In this document: positions 19,846 through 28,301 of the stretch, piece after piece
Numbering within the stretch: the first letter of the stretch is position 1
Layout of the letters: the number at the start of each line of letters is the position of its first letter
Assembly (NCBI RefSeq): GCF_002213425.1
Contig: NZ_NJGV01000004.1
Coordinates: 62,001-126,000, forward strand
Direction: 5' to 3'
Source: Herbaspirillum aquaticum
GTDB taxonomy: Bacteria > Pseudomonadota > Gammaproteobacteria > Burkholderiales > Burkholderiaceae_D
Length of the DNA: 64,000 nt
Position numbers and translations under genes: made by a program
Notes under the pieces: model-generated
Databases searched by the model: none
What the model was told of the DNA's origin: nothing
What the model saw: the letters and a program-made list of their open reading frames with translations, nothing else

Positions 19846-20349
19846 ATGACACACCCCACACGCCGCCGGGTCCTGAAAGTGGCGGGCCTGATGGCAGGTG
19901 CCGGCGCTGCCGGCCTGTTCTGGTCCCTGCCGCACCGGGTCACGGCGCAAAACAATCCGGCGACCGTGCCGGTAGACGATTTCCTTCAGGTTTCCCGGCA
20001 ACTGACTGAACGCCAGGATTTGAGTTCCAAGCTGGGCGCGGCTCTGCTGCTGGCCTTGTCCAAGACCGAAAAAGACCTGGCCACGCGCCTGCAATCGCTC
20101 AAGGGCCTGCTGCAAGCCCAGCCGGCGCTGCTGCAGGGCGAGCGACTGGCGTTCCCGGCCGAGCAGGGCGACAGCGAAAAGCTGGCCCGCGTCATCCTGG
20201 GCGCCTGGTACGACGGCGTGGTTGGCAAGGGCAAGAATGCCCAATACGTCACCTACATCAATACGCTCTCCAACGCACTGGTGAGCGGCAAGCTGGTGCC
20301 GCCCAGTTTTTCCTATGGTCCCTGCGGCAGCTGGTCGCGCCAGCCCTGA
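19846..20349 (+). CDS. Small (gamma) subunit of a membrane FAD-dependent sugar/sugar-acid dehydrogenase
   Basis: A 167-residue protein with a Tat-type signal ([20 protein letters not shown]) and the DUF/gluconate dehydrogenase subunit 3-like body: DDFLQVSRQLTERQDLSSKL, LGAWYDGVVGKGKNAQYVTY, and FSYGPCGSWSRQP at the end. Gamma subunits act as chaperones that export the folded catalytic subunit through Tat. The order gamma-alpha-cytochrome c is that of Burkholderia FAD glucose dehydrogenase and of gluconate/sorbitol dehydrogenases. ATG 19846 is used because the signal begins there. Confidence 0.85.
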   Translation: MTHPTRRRVLKVAGLMAGAGAAGLFWSLPHRVTAQNNPATVPVDDFLQVSRQLTERQDLSSKLGAALLLALSKTEKDLATRLQSLKGLLQAQPALLQGERLAFPAEQGDSEKLARVILGAWYDGVVGKGKNAQYVTYINTLSNALVSGKLVPPSFSYGPCGSWSRQP

Positions 20350-20367
20350 TTTGCGAGAGTGACATCC

Positions 20368-21972
20368 ATGAGCAATCCCAATTCCGCCGATGTGGTGGTG
20401 ATCGGCGCCGGCGTGACCGGCGCTTTGCTGGCCACGCGTCTGGCCAAGACCGGCAAGTCGGTGCTGCTGCTGGAATCCGGTCCGCGCATGGGCCGCGATC
20501 AGCTGGTCGAGCGCTTCCGCAGTTCGGCCTTCAAGTCCGACTTCATGGCGCCGTATCCGTATTCGCCGCTGGCACCGCATCCGCGCTATACGCCGGAGCC
20601 CAACGGCTACCTGCAGCAGAAGGGGCCGCATGCCTTCAATGCGCAGTACATCCGCATGTTCGGCGGCACCAGCTGGCACTGGGCGGCGCAGTTGTGGCGC
20701 TACGTGCCCAACGACTTCCGCCAGCACAGCCTCTATGGCGTGGGCCGCGACTGGCCCATCAGCTATGACGACCTGGAAGACTACTACTACCAGGCCGAGG
20801 TCATCGCCGGTGTCGGCGGCTCGCCACTGAGCGGCTCGCCGCGCAAGCATCCTTTCCCGATGGAGCGGGTGCCGGCGTCGTGGCTGCAGCAACGCGTGAC
20901 GGCGCGCCTGGCACCGGAATTCACCGTGCTCGACGACAGCACCGGCCGCAACAGCCGCAACTACGACGGCCGTCCGGCCTGCTGCGGCAACAACAACTGC
21001 ATGCCGCTGTGTCCCATCGATGCGCAGTATCACGGCGGACTGGCCGCGCAGCAGGCCGAAGACAGCGGCGTGAAGGTCATCACCGAGGCCGTGGTCTATC
21101 GCCTGGAACATGACGACAAAGGCCGCATTGCGGCCGTCCATTATTACGACTGGAACAAGGCCAGCCACCGCATCACCGCGCAGACCTTCGTGCTGGCGGC
21201 CAATGCCATCGAGACACCCAAGCTGCTGTTGATGTCGGTGAGCGACAAGTTCCCGCAGGGTATCGCCAACGCCCGCGACAACGTCGGCCGCAACCTGTGC
21301 GACCACCCGGCCATCGGCGTGACCTTCGATGTCGATGAAGAAATCTGGCCTGGCCGTGGTCCGGTCAGCCCTTGCTCCATCGGCCAGTTCCGCGATGGCG
21401 AATTCCGGGCTGAACATGCGCCGTTCCGCATCGATATTTCCAATGCCTCGCAGGTGGCCTCGGTGACCAAGGAAGTGCTCGCCGAGGGTTACTTCGGCAA
21501 GCGCCTGGAAGAGCAGATCCTGTTCCGCGCCGCCCGCCGCCTGAGCATCAAGAACGCACTGGAACAGCTGCCCGACCGCAACAACCGCGTGACCCTGGGC
21601 GACAAGAAGGATGAACTCGGCCTGCCCGTCCCGGCCCTGTACTGGAACGTGGATGACTACGTCGTCAAAGGGACCGAGAAGACCCGCGCCGCCTACGACG
21701 CCATTGCCGCCAAGCTGGGGGCGACCAACATCAAGCACAGCAAGAGCGGGGCGTTCTCCAATCGCCAGCACATCACCGGCACGCTCTCCATGGGCCTGGA
21801 CCCGGCCACCAGCGTCACCGACGCCTGGGGCCGCGCACATGACCACGAGAACCTGTTCATGGTCGGCACCGGCGTCATGCCCACGGTCGGTACCTGCAAT
21901 GTCACGCTGACGGCGATGGCACTGGCGCTGCGTACGGCCGACAAGATCATCGAGGAGAGCCGTCATGCGTAA
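20368..21972 (+). CDS. GMC-family FAD catalytic subunit with predicted 3Fe-4S cluster
   Basis: Alpha subunit, 534 residues, oxidising a sugar or aldonic acid in the periplasm. The FAD-binding DVVVIGAGVTGALLA opens the protein. RPACCGNNNCMPLCP gives Cys205, Cys206, Cys211 and Cys215, the arrangement that binds a 3Fe-4S cluster in Burkholderia FAD glucose dehydrogenase. The GMC C-terminal active site follows (SGAFSNRQHITGTLSMG; MVGTGVMPTVGTCNVTLTA). Substrate (glucose, gluconate, sorbitol) is not decidable by eye. It has no export signal of its own and relies on the gamma subunit. Confidence 0.88.
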   Translation: MSNPNSADVVVIGAGVTGALLATRLAKTGKSVLLLESGPRMGRDQLVERFRSSAFKSDFMAPYPYSPLAPHPRYTPEPNGYLQQKGPHAFNAQYIRMFGGTSWHWAAQLWRYVPNDFRQHSLYGVGRDWPISYDDLEDYYYQAEVIAGVGGSPLSGSPRKHPFPMERVPASWLQQRVTARLAPEFTVLDDSTGRNSRNYDGRPACCGNNNCMPLCPIDAQYHGGLAAQQAEDSGVKVITEAVVYRLEHDDKGRIAAVHYYDWNKASHRITAQTFVLAANAIETPKLLLMSVSDKFPQGIANARDNVGRNLCDHPAIGVTFDVDEEIWPGRGPVSPCSIGQFRDGEFRAEHAPFRIDISNASQVASVTKEVLAEGYFGKRLEEQILFRAARRLSIKNALEQLPDRNNRVTLGDKKDELGLPVPALYWNVDDYVVKGTEKTRAAYDAIAAKLGATNIKHSKSGAFSNRQHITGTLSMGLDPATSVTDAWGRAHDHENLFMVGTGVMPTVGTCNVTLTAMALALRTADKIIEESRHA

Positions 21973-23320
21973 GCCTTTCAAGCGCCTGCTGGCGATGTTG
22001 TGCCTGCTGTGCATCGGGCCCGTGGCCCATGCGGCCGATGACGCGCAGTTGATCAAGCGTGGCGAGTACCTGGCCATTGCCGGCGACTGCGCCGCCTGCC
22101 ACAGCGAGAAGGGCCGCGCGCCGTTCAGCGGCGGCCATGCCATCGGCAGTCCGCTTGGCACCATCTACAGCACCAACATCACGCCGTCCAAGACCCACGG
22201 CATCGGCCAGTACACGCAGGAGCAATTTGCCGCAGCGCTGCGTCGCGGCGTACGCGCCGATGGCAGCAACCTGTATCCGGCCATGCCCTATACCGCCTAT
22301 GCGCGGCTGACCGATGAGGACGTTGCGGCGCTGTACGCCTACTTCATGCAGGGCGTACAACCGGTGGACCAGGCCGCACCGGCCACGGCACTGCCGTTCC
22401 CCTTCAACATCCGCATGTCGATGAAGGCGTGGAACTGGCTGTTCCTGGATCGCAAGCCGTTTGAACCCGACCCGTCGCAATCGGCGCAGTGGAATCGTGG
22501 CGCCTACCTGGTGCAGGGCCTGGCCCATTGCAGCACCTGCCACACACCGCGCAACGTGCTCATGGCCGAGCAGCTGGATCGCCGTCTGCAAGGCGCCTCG
22601 CTGGGAACCTGGTACGCGCCCGACATCAGCGCCACCGCCCTGCAGGGCAAGCCGGCCTGGACCCGTGCCATGCTGGCCGATTACCTGGCGACCGGCCACG
22701 CCGCCAATGGTGCCACCGCAGGCGGGCCGATGCTGGAAGCCATCGAGAAGAGCTTCTCGCGCATGACCCGTGACGATCTGGAAGCGATGGCCACCTATCT
22801 CCTGCCGGCCGGCCCGGCCGAGGCGGCAGCGCCGGCGGCAGCGAGCGCAGCACCGGCGGCGCTGACCCCGGTGCAGGGCGACGATACGCCGCAGGCGCTG
22901 GCGGCCATGAGCGCGGGTGCCCGTGTTTATATGAACAACTGCGCTTCCTGCCACAACACGGGCGGGCAGGGCCTCAACGGCCTGCCGTCCCTGCAGCAGC
23001 ATCCGCTGCTGCGCCAGCCCAATGCCGACAATGTCGCCATGGCCATCCTCGAAGGAGTGCTGCCGGAACACGGACAGGGCATGATCGGGTTTGCCCATAC
23101 CTTGAACGATGCAGAGATTGCGGCCGTGACCAATTACCTCATGCAGGACCTGGGCGGCAGCAAGGTCAGCATCAGCGCGGAGCGCGTCAAGACGCTGCGG
23201 GCAGGGGGCGAAGCCTCGCCGCTGTTGTGGCTGGCGCGTGGCGGGATGGTGCTGCTGGTACTGGCCCTGCTGGTGCTCGCCGTGTGGTGGCGCCGCCGCT
23301 CGGCGCGCACGGTCGGCTGA
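21965..23320 (+). CDS. Membrane-anchored tri-haem cytochrome c subunit of the FAD dehydrogenase
   Basis: A 451-residue exported protein with signal (LLAMLCLLCIGPVAHA) and three c-type haem motifs: CAACH (42-46), CSTCH (189-193) and CASCH (326-330). An Ala/Pro linker lies at 284-300 and a C-terminal membrane helix (MVLLVLALLVLAVWW) with an Arg-rich end anchors it. It passes electrons from the GMC subunit to ubiquinone. It overlaps the alpha-subunit gene by 8 nt. Confidence 0.92.
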   Translation: MRKPFKRLLAMLCLLCIGPVAHAADDAQLIKRGEYLAIAGDCAACHSEKGRAPFSGGHAIGSPLGTIYSTNITPSKTHGIGQYTQEQFAAALRRGVRADGSNLYPAMPYTAYARLTDEDVAALYAYFMQGVQPVDQAAPATALPFPFNIRMSMKAWNWLFLDRKPFEPDPSQSAQWNRGAYLVQGLAHCSTCHTPRNVLMAEQLDRRLQGASLGTWYAPDISATALQGKPAWTRAMLADYLATGHAANGATAGGPMLEAIEKSFSRMTRDDLEAMATYLLPAGPAEAAAPAAASAAPAALTPVQGDDTPQALAAMSAGARVYMNNCASCHNTGGQGLNGLPSLQQHPLLRQPNADNVAMAILEGVLPEHGQGMIGFAHTLNDAEIAAVTNYLMQDLGGSKVSISAERVKTLRAGGEASPLLWLARGGMVLLVLALLVLAVWWRRRSARTVG

Positions 23321-23364
23321 GCGGATACCCGCGCAGCCCGGCACCCGGACATGTCATACCAGAT

Positions 23365-23396
23365 GCCGCCCAGCCACAGCGGGCGGCTCTTTTTTT
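23365..23396 (+). terminator. Terminator of the dehydrogenase operon
   Basis: GCCGCCC (23365-23371) pairs with GGGCGGC (23381-23387), loop AGCCACAGC, followed by TCTTTTTTT. Confidence 0.82.
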
Positions 23397-23487
23397 GTGC
23401 CAGTTGAACGGTTTTGTCTGCCATTGTCTGCTGCGAGTGACATCCGGGATTGTTTCGGGCTATCCTCGACACTCGATGAGGAAAAGC

Positions 23488-24336
23488 ATGAAAAAGATTT
23501 CGCAGCACCTGAAGCAACTGGGCATGGGCGGCCTGCTGCTGGCCTGTGCCTGGATTGTTCCGGCTGCGGCTCACGCCGACCGTCTGGAGGAGATCCAGGC
23601 GCGCGGCTCGCTGATCTGCGCCACGCTGGCCAGCAACGAGCCGCTGGGCTTCCCCGATCCGCAGACCGGCCAGATCGTCGGTTTTGATGTGGACATGTGC
23701 AGCGCCATTGCAGCCAAGCTGGGTGTGAAGATGCGCCAGCGCAGTTTGACCGTGGAAGCGCGCTTGCCGGCGCTGATGCAGGGCGAGGTCGATATCGTCT
23801 CGGCGGCGCTGGGCTATACCCGTGAGCGGGCGCGCCAGATCGATTTCACCGCCTCGCACTATCAGAATCCCATCAAGCTGATCGTGCAGAGTGATTCCGG
23901 ACTGAATCTGGTCTCCGACCTGGAAGGCAAGCGCATCAGCGCCAATCGCGGATCCACCCCGGAGCAGGCTGCGCGGCGCGTGCTGCGCCGGGCCACCTTG
24001 CTGACCTTCCCTGATACGCCGCAATCCTTCCTGGCATTGGCCCAGAAGCAGGCCGATGCGCTGGCCATTTCGATGCCCTCGGGGATCCGCTTCGTCAATG
24101 AATCGGGTGGACGCTACCGCTTCGTCGAAGGCGCACTGGCCTGGGAGCCGACCGCGCTGGGTGTCAAGAAGGGCGAGCCCCGCCTGCTGGACGCCGTCAA
24201 CAAGGCACTGGTCGCGCTGGAAAAGGACGGCCAGATCGATGCCCTGTGGATCAAGTGGTTCGGTCCCAAGACCAAGTTCAACATTCCGCGCGACAAGAAG
24301 CTGACCCCCATCTCGGCCTTCCGCCAGGCGGGCTGA
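23488..24336 (+). CDS. Amino-acid-type ABC transporter substrate-binding protein (SBP_bac_3), orphan
   Basis: A 282-residue periplasmic binding protein with signal MKKISQHLKQLGMGGLLLAC ending PAAAHA. The family-3 start is clear (EEIQARGSLICATLASNEPL and GFDVDMCSAIAAKLGVK), as is the DIVSAALGYTRERARQIDFT segment. ATG 23488 has GAGG 6 nt upstream and is preferred over ATG 23476. No permease or ATPase gene is adjacent, so it must work with a transporter encoded elsewhere or act as a sensor ligand protein. Confidence 0.85.
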   Translation: MKKISQHLKQLGMGGLLLACAWIVPAAAHADRLEEIQARGSLICATLASNEPLGFPDPQTGQIVGFDVDMCSAIAAKLGVKMRQRSLTVEARLPALMQGEVDIVSAALGYTRERARQIDFTASHYQNPIKLIVQSDSGLNLVSDLEGKRISANRGSTPEQAARRVLRRATLLTFPDTPQSFLALAQKQADALAISMPSGIRFVNESGGRYRFVEGALAWEPTALGVKKGEPRLLDAVNKALVALEKDGQIDALWIKWFGPKTKFNIPRDKKLTPISAFRQAG

Positions 24337-24412
24337 CGGTACCATCGACCTGGGCGCTGCGGCGCCCGTTCCTTTTTTCATACTTCGCTTTCCCGGCACG
24401 CCGAGCAGCATC

Positions 24413-25789
24413 ATGTCCGTCACTACCGTCCCGCCTTCCTCTTCCCACGACCACGACCACGACGGCCTGCCACCGCGCCAGCGCCTGCTGGCCATTGCGA
24501 CCGTGGTGCTCGGCCTGAGCATGGCGGTCCTCGATGGCTCCATCGCCAACCTGGCGCTGCCGGCCATGGCCGCCGATCTCAAGGCCAGCAATGCCGATGC
24601 CATCTGGGTCATCAACAGTTACCAGATCGCCATGGCCGTGTGCCTGCTGCCGCTGGCGTCGCTGGGGGAAGTGATCGGCTACCGGCGCGTCTACCTGGGC
24701 GGCCTGTTCCTCTTCACGCTGGCCTCGCTGGCGTGCGCGGCCAGCGGCGACATGCTGCAACTGAGCCTGGCGCGGGTGCTGCAGGGGCTGGGTGCGGCTG
24801 GCATCCTGTCGGTCAATACGGCGCTCATCCGCTTCATCTATCCGGCCCGGCAGCTGGGCCGGGCCATCGGCTACAACGCCCTGGTGGCCGGCACCGGCAA
24901 TGCGCTGGGGCCTAGCGTGGCGGGCCTGATCCTGCACCTGGCGTCCTGGCACTGGCTGTTCCTGATCAATATTCCCCTCGGGCTGGCGGCGCTGGCCGTG
25001 GGCAGCCGCGCCTTGCCGGCCAGCCCGCTCTCGCCGCGCCGCTTCGACACCCAGAGCGCCGTGCTGTGCATGGGCTTCATCGGCCTGCTGCTCTATACCA
25101 TCGACGCCGTGGGCCACCTGCAGGGTGGCTGGGTGGTGGCGGGCTGCGCGCTGCTCACTGCCATCAGCCTGGTCCTGCTGCTCAAGCTCCAGTCCGCCAG
25201 CGCCCCCATGTTGCCGCTGGACTTGCTGCGCATACCGCTGTTTGCGCTCTCCATCGGCACCTCGTTCTGCTCCTTCGCGGCGCAGATGGCGGTCTTCGTG
25301 ATGCTGCCCTTCATGCTGCAGGACTACCTGGGCATGAGTGCGGCGCGCGCCGGCATGCTGCTCACGGCCTGGCCGGTGGCCGTGGCGCTGACCGGCGTGG
25401 TGGCCGGCAAGCTCTCGGACCGCATCCCGGCAGGGTTGCTGGGCGGGATCGGGCTGGCGGTGATGTGCGTGGGATTGCTGGCCTTGCTGACGGTGGACCG
25501 CAGCACGCCCGATGGCGTCACGCTGGCCATGTTTGCAGTCTGTGGTTTGGGCTTCGGGCTGTTCCAGTCGCCCAACAACCGCACCATGATCAGTGCGGCG
25601 CCGCGTGAGCGCACCGGCGGCGCCAGCGGCATGCTGGGAACGGCGCGCCTGACCGGGCAGACGGTCGGGGCGTCGGTGGTGGCCATGCTCATGGGGGTGT
25701 CAGCGGCGCCGTACGCGCCGGTGCTGTGCTTTGCCGCTGCCCTGGCGGGCGCGGCTTGCCTGGTGAGCCTGTCGCGGTTGCGTTATTGA
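24413..25789 (+). CDS. DHA2-type MFS efflux transporter (EmrB/QacA-like)
   Basis: A 458-residue membrane protein with about 14 predicted helices. Family signatures are LGLSMAVLDGSIANLALPAM (motif D1) and WVINSYQIAMAVCLLPLASL, then GLGAAGILSVNTALIRFIYP and GTGNALGPSVAGLIL (motif C, export type). The N-terminus carries a His/Asp-rich SSHDHDHDG stretch. Drug or metabolite efflux is the family role; no substrate is indicated by the neighbours. Confidence 0.88.
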   Translation: MSVTTVPPSSSHDHDHDGLPPRQRLLAIATVVLGLSMAVLDGSIANLALPAMAADLKASNADAIWVINSYQIAMAVCLLPLASLGEVIGYRRVYLGGLFLFTLASLACAASGDMLQLSLARVLQGLGAAGILSVNTALIRFIYPARQLGRAIGYNALVAGTGNALGPSVAGLILHLASWHWLFLINIPLGLAALAVGSRALPASPLSPRRFDTQSAVLCMGFIGLLLYTIDAVGHLQGGWVVAGCALLTAISLVLLLKLQSASAPMLPLDLLRIPLFALSIGTSFCSFAAQMAVFVMLPFMLQDYLGMSAARAGMLLTAWPVAVALTGVVAGKLSDRIPAGLLGGIGLAVMCVGLLALLTVDRSTPDGVTLAMFAVCGLGFGLFQSPNNRTMISAAPRERTGGASGMLGTARLTGQTVGASVVAMLMGVSAAPYAPVLCFAAALAGAACLVSLSRLRY

Positions 25790-25801
25790 GGTGCGGTGGC
25801 G

Positions 25802-26149
25802 TTACAGCGCCGGCGCCAGCGTCTCGCCGCGGGCGTGGTGGTGGGCGGCGTGGGCGGCTACCGAGAGCGCCATGCTGAGATAGTTTTCATTGCGGCGGCG
25901 CAGCTGCGCCTGCTGCTGTTCCAGCGCAAACAGTTGCTGGTAGAGCGTGCGGATCTGCTGCTGCAGCAACTGGCGCTGCTGCTTGCCGTCCCGGTTGGCC
26001 GGGAAGCGTGCCAGCGACTGCGCCTGCTGTTGCAGGATCAGGATGCGGTGGCTCAGTTGCGCCACCAGCTCGGTGGGGTCATGGTCCAGCGTGTCTGCCA
26101 CTGCGATTTCTGCGCGGACAGGTTTTTCTTGTTCATACGCGACGTTCAT
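25802..26149 (-). CDS. Small Gln/Leu-rich coiled-coil protein, unknown
   Basis: A 115-residue protein with ATG 26149 preceded by CAGGAG 6 nt upstream. The middle (residues ~35-90) is rich in Gln, Leu and Arg with heptad-like spacing (QLLQQQIRTLYQQLFALEQQ), suggesting a helical coiled coil. The C-terminus has an HAAHHHARGE cluster. No signal or membrane segment. Its stop is 13 nt from the convergent MFS gene end. No family recognised. Confidence 0.6.
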   Translation of the reverse strand: MNVAYEQEKPVRAEIAVADTLDHDPTELVAQLSHRILILQQQAQSLARFPANRDGKQQRQLLQQQIRTLYQQLFALEQQQAQLRRRNENYLSMALSVAAHAAHHHARGETLAPAL

Positions 26150-26251
26150 GCGAACTCCTGCCCAACGGGGCGCAAGGGGACTGCGATAAAGCCTTCGCTT
26201 TGATTTACGGCAGCCCCGCGCGCATCTTGAGCCACGGAAAGTAAAAAACTT

Positions 26252-26290
26252 AAAGGCGCAGCCCCGTACAGGGTGCTGCGCCTTTTTACG
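26252..26290. terminator. Bidirectional terminator, mainly for hppD
   Basis: AAAGGCGCAGC (26252-26262) pairs with GCTGCGCCTTT (26275-26285). On the minus strand it is followed by AAGTTTTTTACTTT, suiting the hppD transcript, and on the plus strand by TT. Confidence 0.8.
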
Positions 26291-26343
26291 TACGGGCCGC
26301 ACGATGGCGGGCCCGCAGCGGGTGGTCCCAGGCAGTCAGTCGG

Positions 26344-27471
26344 TCAGATCACGCCACGGCGCATCTGGTCCAGCTCGATGGATTCGAAGAGGGCCTTGAA
26401 ATTGCCCTCGCCAAAGCCGTCATTGCCCTTGCGCTGGATGATTTCATAGAACACCGGCCCGATCAGGTTCTGCGTGAAGATCTGCAGCAGCAGGCCCTGG
26501 CCGGCCGTGGGCGCGCCGTCGATGAGGATCTTCAGTTCACGCAAGGCAGCCAGGTCCTCGCCATGGCCGGGGATGCGGCGTTCGACCAGGTCATAGTAGG
26601 TGGCGATGGTGTCCTGCAGCGGTACCCCGCGTGCATAAAGGGCGCGCACGGTCTGGTAGATGTCGTCGGTGCCCAGGGCGATGTGCTGGATGCCCTCGCC
26701 GTTGTACTGCTTGATGAATTCCTCGATCTGCGACTTGTCGTCGGCACTCTCGTTGATGGGGATGCGGATCTTGCCGCAGGGGCTGGTCATGGCGCGCGAA
26801 CGCAGGCCGGTGACCTTGCCTTCGATGTCGAAGTACTTGATCTCGCGGAAGTTGAACAGGCGCGTGTAGAACGACGACCAGGTGTCCATGGCGCCCCGCA
26901 TGACGTTGTGGGTCAGGTGGTCGATGTAGGTCAGGCCCACGCCCTTGGGATTGCGCTCCACGCCCGGGAAGAACTGGAAGTCGACGTCATAGATGGAGCC
27001 ATTGTCGCCATAGCGGTCCACCAGGTAGAGGAGCGAGCCGCCGATGCCGCGAATGGCGGGAATGTTCAGTTCCATCGGCCCGAGCTTGGCTTCCACGCCT
27101 TCGGCACCCAGTTCGAGTGCACGCTTGTACACGTGGGCCGCATCCTTGACGCGGAAGGCCATGGCGTTCACCGAGGCGCCATGCACCTGGGCGAAGGCGG
27201 CGGCATTGCTGTCGGGTTCGCCGTTGAGGATGAAGTTGATCTGGCCCTGGCGATACAGGGTGACGTTCTTGGAACGGTGGCGCGCCACCGCCGTGAAGCC
27301 CATCAGCTCCAGCACGGCGGCAATGCCGGCCGGGTCGGCGGCGGTGTACTCGACGAACTCGAAGCCGTCGGTGCCCATGGGGTTGTCGAACAGGTCGCCG
27401 CTGGTGTTGTGGGTGTTGCCGGGGTTGCTGGTAGCGGCTGCGGTGGCGAACTGGCTGTCTGCGTGGCCCAT
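26344..27471 (-). CDS. hppD: 4-Hydroxyphenylpyruvate dioxygenase
   Basis: Converts 4-hydroxyphenylpyruvate to homogentisate in tyrosine breakdown. 375 residues, ATG 27471 with GAGGAG 8 nt upstream. The non-haem iron triad is His185 ([10 protein letters not shown]), His263 ([11 protein letters not shown]) and Glu343 (FYEIIQRKG). The C-terminus [20 protein letters not shown] is standard for the enzyme. No homogentisate dioxygenase gene is adjacent. A divergent Lrp-type regulator sits 147 nt away. Confidence 0.96.
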   Translation of the reverse strand: MGHADSQFATAAATSNPGNTHNTSGDLFDNPMGTDGFEFVEYTAADPAGIAAVLELMGFTAVARHRSKNVTLYRQGQINFILNGEPDSNAAAFAQVHGASVNAMAFRVKDAAHVYKRALELGAEGVEAKLGPMELNIPAIRGIGGSLLYLVDRYGDNGSIYDVDFQFFPGVERNPKGVGLTYIDHLTHNVMRGAMDTWSSFYTRLFNFREIKYFDIEGKVTGLRSRAMTSPCGKIRIPINESADDKSQIEEFIKQYNGEGIQHIALGTDDIYQTVRALYARGVPLQDTIATYYDLVERRIPGHGEDLAALRELKILIDGAPTAGQGLLLQIFTQNLIGPVFYEIIQRKGNDGFGEGNFKALFESIELDQMRRGVI

Positions 27472-27542
27472 CTGGTGTCTCCTCGTGTGGGGAGGGCCGG
27501 CAAGTGCGGCCCATGCGAGGAGTTTATTGCGTCAAGACTGCA

Positions 27543-27588
27543 ATTTGTGATTGTTTTTTGCGCGATATCTTGGATAATATGCACAAAT
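27543..27588. promoter_or_regulatory. Inverted half-sites in the hppD/lrp intergenic region
   Basis: ATTTGTG (27543-27549) and CACAAAT (27582-27588) form an inverted pair 32 nt apart, flanking an AT-rich core. Lrp-family regulators bind such spaced AT-rich dyads, and the adjacent divergent regulator is the obvious candidate. Confidence 0.4.
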
Positions 27589-27618
27589 AATTCTTAAATA
27601 TGAACTTTGGAGAGACAA

Positions 27619-28137
27619 ATGAGCATCATCAACGTGGATCGCTACGACCTGGCCTTGCTGACCGAGCTGCAGCGAGACGGCCATATTACCAATAGCGCCC
27701 TCGGCCTGAAAGTCCACCTGTCCACTTCGCAGATCAGCCGTCGCGTGCAGCGGCTGGAAGAAGCCCACGTCATCGAGCGCTACACCGCTGTCCTCGACCC
27801 GGCCGTGGTCGGCCTGGGCGTGACCGCCTTCACCACCGTCACCCTGGACCGCCAGGGCGAAACCCGTGGCGAACTCTTCGAGAAGGCCGTGGAAACCATG
27901 CCGGAGGTGACCGAGTGTTTCTCCGTCACGGGCGAGGGCGATTATATCCTGCGCATTGTGGCCCCCGACCTGGCGGCCTTCTCCGAATTCATGATGACGC
28001 GCCTGCTGCGCCTGCCGGGCGTGACCAACGTCAAATCCAACATCACCCTCAAAAAGGTCAAGCAATCCCATGAACTGCCGCTGGAACACGTGATGCAGCC
28101 GGTAAAATCGCGCCAGCGCATCCGCTTCTCGCAGTGA
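27619..28137 (+). CDS. Lrp/AsnC-family regulator, probably of hppD
   Basis: A 172-residue regulator: N-terminal helix-turn-helix (DRYDLALLTELQRDGHITNS, then STSQISRRVQRLEEAHVIER) and a C-terminal RAM/AsnC effector domain (MPEVTECFSVTGEGDYILRI). ATG 27619 has TTTGGAGAG upstream. Divergent Lrp-type genes commonly control hppD in response to aromatic amino acids; here that is inferred from position. Confidence 0.88.
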   Translation: MSIINVDRYDLALLTELQRDGHITNSALGLKVHLSTSQISRRVQRLEEAHVIERYTAVLDPAVVGLGVTAFTTVTLDRQGETRGELFEKAVETMPEVTECFSVTGEGDYILRIVAPDLAAFSEFMMTRLLRLPGVTNVKSNITLKKVKQSHELPLEHVMQPVKSRQRIRFSQ

Positions 28138-28163
28138 CGTGCAAAAAACGATGATGCGAAGAA

Positions 28164-28190
28164 TCAATGATTGGGCCCTCCAATCATTGA
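28164..28190 (+). terminator. Perfect 10-bp hairpin after the Lrp-type gene
   Basis: TCAATGATTG (28164-28173) pairs with CAATCATTGA (28181-28190) around GGCCCTC. An overlapping weaker fold and a T-run (TTTTTTT at 28206-28212) follow. It may act as a terminator. Confidence 0.5.
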
Positions 28191-28301
28191 ATCCTCGAAT
28201 GATGGTTTTTTTACCTGCAGCGCAATTCAAAAGCAATCGCCGGAGTGCGGCCCGCTTGGCGCAGGCCTAGAATCAGTGGCATCCGATCCTTGGAGTGCCC
28301 C

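Noticed and set aside
19678-22164. 828-codon open frame on the minus strand opposite the dehydrogenase genes
   Set aside because: It is antisense to a clear three-gene operon with recognisable motifs; its translation has no domain pattern and arises from the high GC and third-position bias of the coding strand.
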